This document shows positions 19,251 to 28,175 of a DNA stretch of 64,000 nt, one piece after another. Within the stretch, counting starts at the first letter, position 1, and every line of letters starts with the position of its first letter. The position numbers and the translations under genes are program-made. Origin of the DNA: Alphaproteobacteria bacterium (GTDB lineage: Bacteria; Pseudomonadota; Alphaproteobacteria; TMED109); contig JAJDZX010000079.1 in assembly GCA_022824395.1 (NCBI GenBank), forward strand, positions 1 through 64,000. Direction: 5' to 3'. The notes beneath the pieces were generated by a model that was given only the letters and a program-made list of their open reading frames with translations, was not told the DNA's origin and did not search any database.

Positions 19251-19889
19251 ATGATTCACGAACTCAGAATGTACACATGCCGCCCCGGCACGGCGCCCAA
19301 GGTCATCGAGGCGAGCGGAACCGTCGGGCAGAGAATCCGGAACGGCGAGACGTACGGGCGGCTGGAGGGCCACTTCGGAAGCGAGATCGGCGGGCTCAAC
19401 CAGTACGTGCATCTATGGAGTTACGCGGACGTCGGCGAACTGGTTCGCCTGCGTGGGGAACTCGGAGCACTCGAGGCATGGCGGACCGAATTCGTGCCGT
19501 TGGTGGCACCGCACATCATGACCCAGGCGGTGCGGGTGCTGCGCCCGGCCCGTGACCTCCGGACCCCGGATTCGGAGGGCAACCTCTATGAGCTCCGCGT
19601 CTACCGGCTGAAGCCCGGCCGCGCCGCCTCGTGGACGGAGCGCATGCTGGCCGCCTTCCCGGCCCGCGAGAAGTACTCCATGAACGTCGGCCTCTGGACG
19701 ACGATGTTCCCGGACCCGAACGAGGTCATCCATCTTTGGGCGTATTCCAGCTTCGAGGAGCGCGCCCGGGCGCGGGCTGCCTCGCAGGCGGATCCCGACT
19801 GGGCGGCATTCCTGGCGGACGCGGTGCCGGATATCGAAGACATGACCTCGACCTTGCTGCTGCCTTCCGCGTATTCGCCTCGAAAGTAG
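19251..19889 (+). CDS. NIPSNAP family protein (two ferredoxin-like domains)
   Basis: A 212-residue NIPSNAP protein with two tandem dimeric alpha-beta barrel-like repeats. The first opens MIHELRMYTCRPGTAPKVIE and the second YELRVYRLKPGRAASWTERM; each has an HLW motif (QYVHLWSY and VIHLWAYSS). Bacterial members have no general assigned reaction. The upstream SDR suggests a small-molecule metabolic pair, but no substrate can be named. Confidence 0.88.
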   Translation: MIHELRMYTCRPGTAPKVIEASGTVGQRIRNGETYGRLEGHFGSEIGGLNQYVHLWSYADVGELVRLRGELGALEAWRTEFVPLVAPHIMTQAVRVLRPARDLRTPDSEGNLYELRVYRLKPGRAASWTERMLAAFPAREKYSMNVGLWTTMFPDPNEVIHLWAYSSFEERARARAASQADPDWAAFLADAVPDIEDMTSTLLLPSAYSPRK

Positions 19890-19962
19890 TTCCGTCAGCT
19901 GGCAGGGTGCGGCGTTCGCGCTGCCGCGCCGCTGTGCTCGCCGGGAACTGGGCCGGATCGGC

Positions 19963-21894
19963 TCAGTTCACGCGGCGAAAGGCGACGCGGCCGCGAACGG
20001 GATCGACGTCTGCCAGTTGCACCGTGATGGCGTCGCCGGGCCCGAACGTCTCGCCGGTTGCCTGCCTGCTGATCTGGCGGGCCCGCGCGTCGAACCGAAA
20101 GTACCCCGGCCCCAAGCCCGCCATCGGCAAGAGCCCCTCGATGCCGCTCTCATCGAGCCGGACAAATGCTCCGAACCGTTCCACGCTGACGATCCGGCCC
20201 GGCATGCTTGGCGCGGACACCCGCTGCAGGTAGCGGCTGGCGTAGCGTTGGCAGGCCTCGCGCTCGGCGGCCGCACTCCGACGCTCCTTGGACGATAGAT
20301 CGCCGGCAAGGGTCCACAGTTCGTCCCCCTCGAGGGTCGGACGCGACTCGAGGCCCAGCGTATGCAGGAGGGCTCGGTGTACGGTGAGGTCGCTGTAGCG
20401 GCGAATCGGCGACGTAAAGTGTGCGTAGTGTGGCAGGCCGAGTCCGAAGTGTCCGATGTTGTCCGGGCTGTACTCGGCCTGCGACTGAGCCCGCAGTACT
20501 GCCAGGTGTACCGACTCTTCGTTGTGTCGCCCGTGCGCTCTCTCCAGCACTTCGTTGAGGCGCCGGCCGCTGATTGAACCGGAAAACACGCGCGAGCGGC
20601 CCGTGAGGGCGCGAAGGTCGTCCTGGAGCGCCCGGGTCCTGGAAGCTCGGGGCGCGTCATGGACCCGATACAGGAACGGGATCTTGCTCTGCATCAGGCG
20701 GCGGGCCACGGCCGTGTTGGCGAGCACCATGAACTCCTCGATCAGGCGGTGGGAATCCAGCTGACGGGCGGTCGCGAAGCGGCTGACGTCACCGGTCGCC
20801 GGGTCCAGCGTGACGGAGGGTTCGACGGATCGGATTTCCAGTGCGCCGCGCTTCCTGCGAGCCGTGCGTAAGAGACCGAATGCGCCGTACAGGGCCTCGA
20901 TGTGCCGATGTTCGATCCCGGCAAGATTCGTGCCGCTTTGGACGGCGTCCTCCAATGCGTCGTAGGTCAGTCGAGCACGCGAGCGGATGAGCGCCCGGCG
21001 GAATGTGGAACGGGTGAGTTCCCCGCTCGCGTCGATATCGAGTTCGGCCACAACGGCCGCGCGCGGCACGCCCGGCATGAGCGAACACCAACCGTTCGAG
21101 AGGCGTTCGGGCAGCATGGGGATTACCTGCCCCGGCAGGTAGACGGAATTGCCGCGCACCCTTGCTGCCCGATCAAGCGCTCCGCCTGGCCGCACGTAGT
21201 GGGCCACGTCGGTAATGGCGACTTGCGTTCGATAACCGCCATCGATCGGGCCCGCTGCCGCGACGGCGTCGTCGAAATCCCTGGCGTCTTCGCCATCGAC
21301 CGTCACGAAAGGGATCCCGGTCAGATCATCCCGCCCGGAACTCTCCGGGAGCCCGCATGCCGACGCCTCCTTCTTTGCATCCGGGTCAAATCCCGTCGGG
21401 ATGTCGAAACGCGCGGCGACCATGGCAGGAATGCACCGGGGATCTTCCAGCGAGCCGACGCGCTCCAGGATGCGCACTTGATCGCGCGCGTTGCCCACCC
21501 TGGCGCAAGAGACCACATCGCCGGAAGCGATGGGATCGACGGACCGGATGCGGTACGTCGTCGAAGGCTTGCCGGCACAGTCTTCGATGCTCAGGCGGCC
21601 ATCGTGGGCCGAAACCACGACCCCGACAAAGCGCTCCGGACGGTGCGGGAGCAGGGAGAGGATGTGGCCGGTACGCGGGGAGGTGAATGCCGGGTCGAGG
21701 CGCACGAGTGCGCGGTCGCCGATTCTGCCGGCACGGCTGGAACGCCGCCGTCCCGGGACGGTTGGGCTCAGGATGATCTCCGAAGGCCCGTCCGACGACC
21801 GGTCGCTTGGCTTCGCAACCAATTCCCCGTCGACCGTCACCCCCACGACCTCTGCCACCAGCACGCGAGAGACCGAATTGGCCTTCCTGATCAT
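19963..21894 (-). CDS. rnr: Ribonuclease R (RNB-domain exoribonuclease), N-terminally short
   Basis: A 643-residue 3'-5' exoribonuclease. The RNB catalytic motif TVDGEDARDFDDAV carries the Mg-binding Asp residues. HYAHFTSPIRRYSDLTVHRA is the family hallmark, and a C-terminal S1 domain follows (GRIVSVERFGAFVRLDESGI). The start is ATG 21894; a stop codon lies six codons upstream, so the reading frame cannot extend. The winged-helix segment of about 80-90 residues that begins most alphaproteobacterial RNase R is therefore missing. It lies 135 bases downstream of topA, as is common in this class. Confidence 0.9.
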   Translation of the reverse strand: MIRKANSVSRVLVAEVVGVTVDGELVAKPSDRSSDGPSEIILSPTVPGRRRSSRAGRIGDRALVRLDPAFTSPRTGHILSLLPHRPERFVGVVVSAHDGRLSIEDCAGKPSTTYRIRSVDPIASGDVVSCARVGNARDQVRILERVGSLEDPRCIPAMVAARFDIPTGFDPDAKKEASACGLPESSGRDDLTGIPFVTVDGEDARDFDDAVAAAGPIDGGYRTQVAITDVAHYVRPGGALDRAARVRGNSVYLPGQVIPMLPERLSNGWCSLMPGVPRAAVVAELDIDASGELTRSTFRRALIRSRARLTYDALEDAVQSGTNLAGIEHRHIEALYGAFGLLRTARRKRGALEIRSVEPSVTLDPATGDVSRFATARQLDSHRLIEEFMVLANTAVARRLMQSKIPFLYRVHDAPRASRTRALQDDLRALTGRSRVFSGSISGRRLNEVLERAHGRHNEESVHLAVLRAQSQAEYSPDNIGHFGLGLPHYAHFTSPIRRYSDLTVHRALLHTLGLESRPTLEGDELWTLAGDLSSKERRSAAAEREACQRYASRYLQRVSAPSMPGRIVSVERFGAFVRLDESGIEGLLPMAGLGPGYFRFDARARQISRQATGETFGPGDAITVQLADVDPVRGRVAFRRVN

Positions 21895-22029
21895 CGCTGC
21901 ACCGCGAATTCAGCGGACCACTGTCGGTGACAACCGTCTCGCCGACGGTCACACGGGTTGGACGCGGGTGCCGTCTCGAGTGCTGGTCGGCCGCGCTCCT
22001 GGCCGCTCAGTGAGAGGGCATGTGTGCGC

Positions 22030-24597
22030 TCACGACTTCCGCGTCGTGCGGCGCCGTCGGGCAGGGACCTTCTTGGTGGCATTGCGTTGCGCTCTGGCTG
22101 CAAGCAGTGCGACGGCCTGTTCCATGGTCACGTCGCTCATCGAGGTGTCCTTGGGCAGCGACGCGTTGAGACTGCCGTGCTTGACGTAAGGTCCGAATCG
22201 GCCTTCCTGGACCGTAATGTCTTTGCCATCGTCCGGGTGCGGCCCCAGGATGAGGCGCGGCGATTGCCGCGAACGCCCTTTCTCCTGCGCAAGCAGGTCC
22301 ATCGCGCGGTTCATGCCGATGGTCAGGACACTTTCGCCGGTCGGAATGGAGCGATAGTCCTTCTGGTGCTTGACGTAGGGACCGTAGCGTCCAATGCCGG
22401 CTTGGACGGGCTTCCCGGATTCCGGATGCAGGCCGATGTTGCGGGGCAGGGCAAGCAGCTGCAGCGCACATTCCAAGTCCACACTGCCGGGCGCGATGTC
22501 GGCTGGCAAGGAAACGCGTTTGGGCTTCTGGTCCTTCCCGGCCTCGTCACCGAGCTGCACGTAGGGCCCGAACCGTCCCGTTCGAAGGGTAACCGGTTGG
22601 TCCTCAAAATCCCCGAGCGTGACCGGTTCGCCGTTCTCCTGGTTATCGTCGAGCCCGAAGTTGCGCGTGTGCTTGCATTCCGGGTAGTTCGAGCAACCGA
22701 AAAAAGCACCGAATTTGCCGATGCGCAGCCCCAGCTTTCCCTCGCCGCACGTCGGACAAAGACGGGGATCGCGGTCCCCCTCACCGGCAGGAAACACGAC
22801 AGGGGCGAGGATGGCGTCCAGGCGGTCGATCACCGAACGCAGCCGGATTCCCGCGACCTCGTCCACGTTCTCCTTGAAGCTGCCCCAGAAGTCTCTGAGG
22901 ACCGCTTTCCAGTTGACTTGCCCGCGAGAAATGTCGTCGAGGCGCTGCTCGAGGTTGGCCGTAAAGTCATACTCGACGTAGCGCTCGAAGAAGCACTCGA
23001 GAAACGTCGTCACGATTCGCCCCCGCGATTCAGGTACGAACCGTTTCTTCTCCAGCCGCACGTATTCGCGATCCTGAAGCACGGAGATGATCGCGACATA
23101 GGTGGAGGGCCGGCCTACACCGAGTTCCTCCAGACGGCGCACGAGCGAGGCTTCCGTGTAACGTGGCGGGGGCGTGGTGAAGTGCTGCTTGGGCTCGGTC
23201 CCGCGGGATCCCAGCCCCTCTTTCCGCTCGAGGGCCGGCAGGCGTCGCCCATTTTCGGATTCTGTGTCGCCCTCTTTTTCAGGCTGGTCACGGCCTTCGC
23301 TGTAGAGCCGCTGAAATCCGTCGAACACGACGGTTGAACCCGTGGCGCGCAGGCCGACATCGCCTGCACCGTTGTGTATCTCGGCGGTGGTCTGGTTGAC
23401 TTCAGCCTTCTCCATTTGGCTCGCGACAGTGCGATTCCAGATGAGCTGGTACAGCTTCGCCTGATCGGGTGCGAGCTGCCGGGCGAGTGCAGCCGGACCG
23501 CGGGCAACGTCGGTCGGTCGGATGGCTTCGTGCGCTTCCTGCGCGTTGCGTGCCCGACTGCGGAAGCGGTTGGGCACAGCCGGCTGATACCGCTCTCCGA
23601 ATTCCTTGAGGATGACCGCGCGTGTCGCCGCCACGGCTGTTGGCGCGAGGTTCACGGAGTCCGTTCGCATATAGGTGATAAGGCCCGCGCTGGCGCCATC
23701 GACAGCGACCCCTTCGTAGAGTGACTGGGCCGTGCGCATTGTGCGGGCGGCGGAAAAACCGAGCTTGCGGGAGGCTTCTTGCTGGAGCGTGGAAGTTGTG
23801 AACGGTGCGGGCGGGGAGCGGAGAACCCGTTTCTTCTTGACCTCGGCGACCTGGAACGAACTGGCCGCGACTCGTTCGGCGGCCTGCCTCGCGGCGGCTT
23901 CGTCGGGAAGACCGAACTTGCCCAGCGACTCTCCGTCCAAGCTCACCAACCGCGCCGTGAAGGCCTCCCCAGCGCGGTTGGTCAGTGCGACCTCGAGCGT
24001 CCAGTACTCGCGCGGTTTGAACGCCTCGATCTCCATTTCGCGTTCACAGATCAGGCGGAGCGCGACCGACTGCACGCGTCCTGCCGAGCGCGCGCCGGGT
24101 AACTTTCGCCACAGAATCGGGGAAAGCGTGAAACCGACCAGGTGATCAAGCGCACGGCGGGCTTGCTGGGCGTCCACCAGGTCCATGTTGATCGCGCCGG
24201 GCTTTTCGAAGGCCTCGAGGATGGCTTCGCGCGTCACCTCATGGAAACTGACCCGGTGCGTCGTGAAGTCTGGGGACTTGCTGCCGCCTTTCTCACGCAA
24301 GGCGGCCAGCACGTGCCAGGCGATGGCCTCACCCTCCCGGTCTGGGTCCGTCGCAAGGAACAGCGTTCCTCCGGCACCAAGATCCGATGCAATGCTTCTG
24401 ATGTGCTTGCGGCTGTCCCCCGGCGTCTCGTAATGCATGCTGAAGTCGTCGTCAGGCTGGACGGCTCCGTCCTTCGCAACGAGATCCCTGACGTGCCCGT
24501 AGCTGGCGTGCACCTTGTAGTCCGAGCCTAAGTACCTGCCGATGGTACGCGCCTTGGCGGGCGATTCCACGACTACGACGTTGGCGGCTTTGGGCAT
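22030..24597 (-). CDS. topA: DNA topoisomerase I
   Basis: An 855-residue type IA topoisomerase that relaxes negative supercoils. The TOPRIM domain opens VVVESPAKARTIGRYLG and has ATDPDREGEAIAWH. The active-site Tyr lies in GLITYMRTDSVNL. The C-terminus has one Cys4 zinc ribbon (CPTCGEGKLG ... CSNYPECKHT) followed by several short TOPRIM-C repeats and a Lys/Arg-rich tail. Start ATG 24597. rnr follows on the same strand. Confidence 0.96.
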   Translation of the reverse strand: MPKAANVVVVESPAKARTIGRYLGSDYKVHASYGHVRDLVAKDGAVQPDDDFSMHYETPGDSRKHIRSIASDLGAGGTLFLATDPDREGEAIAWHVLAALREKGGSKSPDFTTHRVSFHEVTREAILEAFEKPGAINMDLVDAQQARRALDHLVGFTLSPILWRKLPGARSAGRVQSVALRLICEREMEIEAFKPREYWTLEVALTNRAGEAFTARLVSLDGESLGKFGLPDEAAARQAAERVAASSFQVAEVKKKRVLRSPPAPFTTSTLQQEASRKLGFSAARTMRTAQSLYEGVAVDGASAGLITYMRTDSVNLAPTAVAATRAVILKEFGERYQPAVPNRFRSRARNAQEAHEAIRPTDVARGPAALARQLAPDQAKLYQLIWNRTVASQMEKAEVNQTTAEIHNGAGDVGLRATGSTVVFDGFQRLYSEGRDQPEKEGDTESENGRRLPALERKEGLGSRGTEPKQHFTTPPPRYTEASLVRRLEELGVGRPSTYVAIISVLQDREYVRLEKKRFVPESRGRIVTTFLECFFERYVEYDFTANLEQRLDDISRGQVNWKAVLRDFWGSFKENVDEVAGIRLRSVIDRLDAILAPVVFPAGEGDRDPRLCPTCGEGKLGLRIGKFGAFFGCSNYPECKHTRNFGLDDNQENGEPVTLGDFEDQPVTLRTGRFGPYVQLGDEAGKDQKPKRVSLPADIAPGSVDLECALQLLALPRNIGLHPESGKPVQAGIGRYGPYVKHQKDYRSIPTGESVLTIGMNRAMDLLAQEKGRSRQSPRLILGPHPDDGKDITVQEGRFGPYVKHGSLNASLPKDTSMSDVTMEQAVALLAARAQRNATKKVPARRRRTTRKS

Positions 24598-25135
24598 GAG
24601 CTAGGACAATGTGTGCGGCGCACTTGCCAGACCGGGAGAGGGCCGGACAAGCACGCGGTTGAAGTGGGGCGGAAAAATGGAGAGCGTCTTGATGAATGTC
24701 AAAGGCGCGCTCACCCGTAGCACAGTTGAGGCCCCTATGGCTAGCGGCAAGCGCGGCGCCAGCACGAGGATGCCTGCTGCGGACGCCGCGGAACGGACCG
24801 GTGGGCCGCAGAAAATCTCCGGGCAGGACCGCACTGCCCAGTCGGGCGAAGAAGGCGGACACAGGGCAGCGAATGAGGGTCGACGATTCTGCCTTGGGGA
24901 CGGTCCCGGGCATTACGTTCGCACAGCGAGTTGAGAACTCTACAACCGCGCACCATCGCCGTCGGCTAGACTGCGGACCGTTCCTTGCCAGGACGGAAGG
25001 TCTGCGGCACGTTGCACTTGGTGACCCGACAAGCACCTTCGACGGATCGGCAGCCGGCAGCATGAGCTGTCAACTATTCGACATAAGTCCTTTACAGATG
25101 GCTCCGATTGAGTGGACGAGCGCGGCATAGCAGGA
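24598..25135. other. Intergenic region between topA and the RiPP cluster
   Basis: About 540 bases with only unsupported open frames on both strands. It forms the left boundary of the accessory cluster: topA reads leftward and the first RND exporter reads rightward. I see no insertion-sequence ends, direct repeats or tRNA that would mark an integration site. Confidence 0.45.
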
Positions 25136-27451
25136 ATGCAATTCGCAGCGCGATTTGCGAAACGGGTGCTCGCGGCCCGCTGGCTGGTCCTCTTGAGCTC
25201 GGTGTTTCTGGTGGCGGTCGCGTCGAGCGGCATCGCCCGCCTCGAGTTCTCCGCCAACTACCGCATCTTTTTTGACGACCACAATCCGCAGCTGCTGGCC
25301 CTGGAGGCGCTGGAGAACACCTACGGCAAGAACGAGAACATTGTTTTTCTGATCGTTCCTGATGATGGTGACGCCACTTCGGAAAGTGCGCTTTCGGCTG
25401 CCGTCTGGCTGACGGAAGCCGCCTGGTACACGCCGTATTCAAGGCGCGTCGACTCACTCGCCAATTTCCAATACACGACCGCCGACGGCGACGACCTGTA
25501 TGTGCGCGATCTGGTTGATCCCGAGGAATTGCCCCAAGCCGAAGTGCGATCGCGAATCCGGGACATTGCGCTGTCTGACCCACGTATCGCCGGTGCCATC
25601 CTGGGCCTGGATGGCAGTGTCAGCGTGGTCAACGTCACGGTCGAACTGCCGGATGAGGGCCAGTTGGAGGCGGTGGCCGAAGTGGCCGAGTTCGCCAGAA
25701 CGACTGCGGTGGAAGCGGAGGAACGCTATCCCGACGTTGACCTCCGCATCGTCGGCACGGTCATGGTCAACCAGACCTTCCTGGAAGCCTCCGTCAACAG
25801 CCAGAAGATATTCCTGCCCGCCAGTCTCTTGCTCATGGCCGTGATTCTAGGCGCCCTCACACGGGGTTGGGCGGGGGTGACGGCGACGGGCGCGGTCATC
25901 GTCTTTTCCATACTGGCGTCCGTGGGCTTGGGAGGATGGGTCGGCTTGCCGTTTTCCCCGCCGATCGCACCGGCACCGACCATCGTCCTGATGATCGTCG
26001 TGGCAAATTGCGTGCACCTGCTGGTCGCTCTGCAGCAGCGCCTCCACGCCGGGGAATCCAAGCACGATGCCATCGTCGAGTCCGTCAGGCTCAACCTGCA
26101 TCCGGTGTTTCTGGCGAGCCTCACGACGGCACTCGGATTCTTGAGCATGAACTTCTCCGAGGTGCCGCCATACCGTGATCTCGGCAACTTCGTCGCGTTT
26201 GGGATTGGCGCCTCCTTCGTTCTTTCTGTCACCTTTCTGCCGGCCCTGCTCTCACTGCTCCCCATTCGTGCTCCCAAGGAACGACAGCTCCCCGGCCCCT
26301 CGATGCACCGGTTGGCGGACACCGTCCTGCGCCACCGGAAGCCGATACTTTGGGGCTGGTTGGCAATTGTCGCCGCGATGCTGCTGGCCATCCCGCGCAA
26401 CGAGCTCAACGACGTCCTGGTGCATTTCTTTGACGAGAGCGTCGAGTTTCGTCAGGACACGGATTTCATGGACGCGCACCTGAGCGGCAACACCCTGCTC
26501 GAGTACTCGTTGGAAGCAACTGCCGAGGGCGGCGTCACCGATCCCGCGTTCCTTGCCGAAGTCTCGGACTTCGCCGACTGGTACCGCGAGCAACCCCCGG
26601 TACGCCACGTGTCGGTCATCACCGATACGTTTCGACAGCTCAACAAGAGCATGCACGGAGACGACCCGGCCGCCTACCGGATTCCGGAAAGCCAGGAGCT
26701 GGCAGCACAATATCTGGTGCTGTATGAACTCTCGCTTCCGCAGGGTCTGGACCTGAACAATCAGATCGACAGATCCAGGTCGGCGACCCGGATGACGATT
26801 TCCGCAGAGACACTTGACTCGCAGGAACTGCTAGCTCTGAACGCGCGCGCCGAGGCTTGGCTGACGGAACACGCGCCGCACGTATCCAGCGTCAACAGCA
26901 CCGGTCCTGCGGCACTGTTTGCCTACATCGGGCAGCGGAACATCCGCGCCATGCTGATCGGGACGGTGGTCGTGCTCGTGGCCATTTCCGCCATTCTGCT
27001 GTTCGCCTTGCGATCGCTGCGACTGGGGTTGATCAGCATCCTGCCCAATTTGATTCCCGCCGTGCTGGGCTTCGGCGTCTGGGGACTGACGGTGGGCCAG
27101 GTCGGACTCTCATTGTCCGTTGTGGTGGCCATGACCGTAGGCATCGTCGTGGACGACACGGTCCATTTTCTCAGCAAGTTCCGCCGAGCACGGCTAGAAT
27201 ACGGGCAGAGCCCGGAAGAGGCGGTGCGCTACGCCTTTGACACCGCCGGCCGGGCGCTGATCACGACGACGGTCGTGCTGGTGGCCGGCTTCTTGATACT
27301 TGTCTTTTCTCCATTCGTTCCCACTGCGCAGGTCGGGGTACTGACCGCGGTGATCATTGCCTCTGCGCTCGTCGCTGACCTGTCGCTCCTGCCGGCACTG
27401 TTGACGGCGACGGACCGGAGTTCTGCGAAGCGGACAAAGCTTGCAGCCTAA
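25136..27451 (+). CDS. RND/MMPL-family exporter, copy 1
   Basis: A 771-residue RND-superfamily protein of the MMPL/sterol-sensing type. It has one N-terminal helix, a periplasmic loop (about residues 40-220), a five-helix bundle with the motif LTTALGFLSMNFSEVPPYRD, a second loop and a second bundle (GIVVDDTVHFLSKFRRARLE). Such pumps move lipids or hydrophobic compounds and often pair with a LolA-like protein, one of which is encoded at 38910. It is a paralogue of the gene at 42490, with near-identical blocks such as DVLVH, TFRQLNKSMHGDDP and TTALGFLSMNFSEVPP. I chose ATG 25136; GTG 25112 is possible. It is likely the first gene of the cluster. Confidence 0.85.
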   Translation: MQFAARFAKRVLAARWLVLLSSVFLVAVASSGIARLEFSANYRIFFDDHNPQLLALEALENTYGKNENIVFLIVPDDGDATSESALSAAVWLTEAAWYTPYSRRVDSLANFQYTTADGDDLYVRDLVDPEELPQAEVRSRIRDIALSDPRIAGAILGLDGSVSVVNVTVELPDEGQLEAVAEVAEFARTTAVEAEERYPDVDLRIVGTVMVNQTFLEASVNSQKIFLPASLLLMAVILGALTRGWAGVTATGAVIVFSILASVGLGGWVGLPFSPPIAPAPTIVLMIVVANCVHLLVALQQRLHAGESKHDAIVESVRLNLHPVFLASLTTALGFLSMNFSEVPPYRDLGNFVAFGIGASFVLSVTFLPALLSLLPIRAPKERQLPGPSMHRLADTVLRHRKPILWGWLAIVAAMLLAIPRNELNDVLVHFFDESVEFRQDTDFMDAHLSGNTLLEYSLEATAEGGVTDPAFLAEVSDFADWYREQPPVRHVSVITDTFRQLNKSMHGDDPAAYRIPESQELAAQYLVLYELSLPQGLDLNNQIDRSRSATRMTISAETLDSQELLALNARAEAWLTEHAPHVSSVNSTGPAALFAYIGQRNIRAMLIGTVVVLVAISAILLFALRSLRLGLISILPNLIPAVLGFGVWGLTVGQVGLSLSVVVAMTVGIVVDDTVHFLSKFRRARLEYGQSPEEAVRYAFDTAGRALITTTVVLVAGFLILVFSPFVPTAQVGVLTAVIIASALVADLSLLPALLTATDRSSAKRTKLAA

Positions 27452-27493
27452 GCGCCTGCCCTGGTGAGCTTGATTGCAAGAGATCCGTACAAT

Positions 27494-27525
27494 TTGGAAC
27501 GTTTCTAGTCGAAACCGAATATAAT
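27494..27525 (+). promoter_or_regulatory. Possible promoter of the RiPP export/biosynthesis operon
   Basis: The 27452-27601 gap is strikingly A/T-rich for this genome. It contains a perfect tataat at 27520-27525 with ttggaa at 27494-27499, 20 bases upstream (longer than the ideal 17). An imperfect inverted repeat, gtttc/gaaac, lies between them and could be an operator. This is a visual prediction. Confidence 0.35.
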
Positions 27526-27601
27526 TTAATCGCAACCACATATAGTCATGCGCATCGGCACCCACACCGAATGAGATGTACTATGCTCTTGCTTGATCTT
27601 G

Positions 27602-28174
27602 ATGAGGCGGCGCCGGACGGTCGTGTTCAATAATCCATTTGATTCATTCCAAAATACTGTTGTCAAAGCGAAGGAAGAGCGTGAACGACTCGACCGGCTG
27701 CTGACAGTTTCCACACCCCGGGAACGTCTTCTCGTCGCTCTCATTGCACTGATGTTGTGCGTTCTCACGGCTTGGCTCTTCCTCGGCAACGTTGCGCATA
27801 GCCTCGCAGTCGACGGCGTACTGGCCGAGCCGGGGGAACACGCGGCAGCGGACGGGACGTCCGTGCAGGCGCTGGTCTGGATCGACAGCGGAGCTGCACC
27901 ACAACTCAGGGCCGGCATGCCGGTGTCGATGGAGCTGACCGCGGCGGATGGAGCCACGACCACAGTTGCCGGGGAGATCGGAACCATTGCCGCCGTGCCG
28001 TTGGCAGACGGAATTGCGGCGTTTGAAGCCGTGGTACCAGTGTCCGTGCACCGCTTCGATATCCTGCTCGATGAAGGTGTTGATGCTGCTTCGCTGGCGG
28101 GCATGGCATGCCGAATTGTCATCGAAACTGGCAGACGGCCCCTGGCCACGCTCCTGGGAATGAGGCGACCCTAG
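27602..28174 (+). CDS. Shortened HlyD-like adaptor of the NHLP peptide exporter
   Basis: A 190-residue protein in the position of the membrane-fusion (HlyD-like) subunit of nitrile-hydratase-leader peptide exporters. A cytoplasmic stretch (RERLDRLLTVSTPRERL) resembles the start of those proteins. One transmembrane helix follows (about residues 43-62), then a periplasmic part with a beta-barrel-like segment (AGMPVSMELTAADGATTTVA). Full-length homologues have a long alpha-helical hairpin and lipoyl domains; here they are absent. It may span only the inner membrane or depend on another adaptor. The stop is one base before the ABC gene at 28176. ATG 27602 is chosen; TTG 27593 and GTG 27623 are alternatives. 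Confidence 0.6.
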   Translation: MRRRRTVVFNNPFDSFQNTVVKAKEERERLDRLLTVSTPRERLLVALIALMLCVLTAWLFLGNVAHSLAVDGVLAEPGEHAAADGTSVQALVWIDSGAAPQLRAGMPVSMELTAADGATTTVAGEIGTIAAVPLADGIAAFEAVVPVSVHRFDILLDEGVDAASLAGMACRIVIETGRRPLATLLGMRRP

Positions 28175-28175
28175 G

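Noticed and set aside
21958-23337. 459-residue plus-strand frame
   Set aside because: It is antisense to topA; low-complexity translation.
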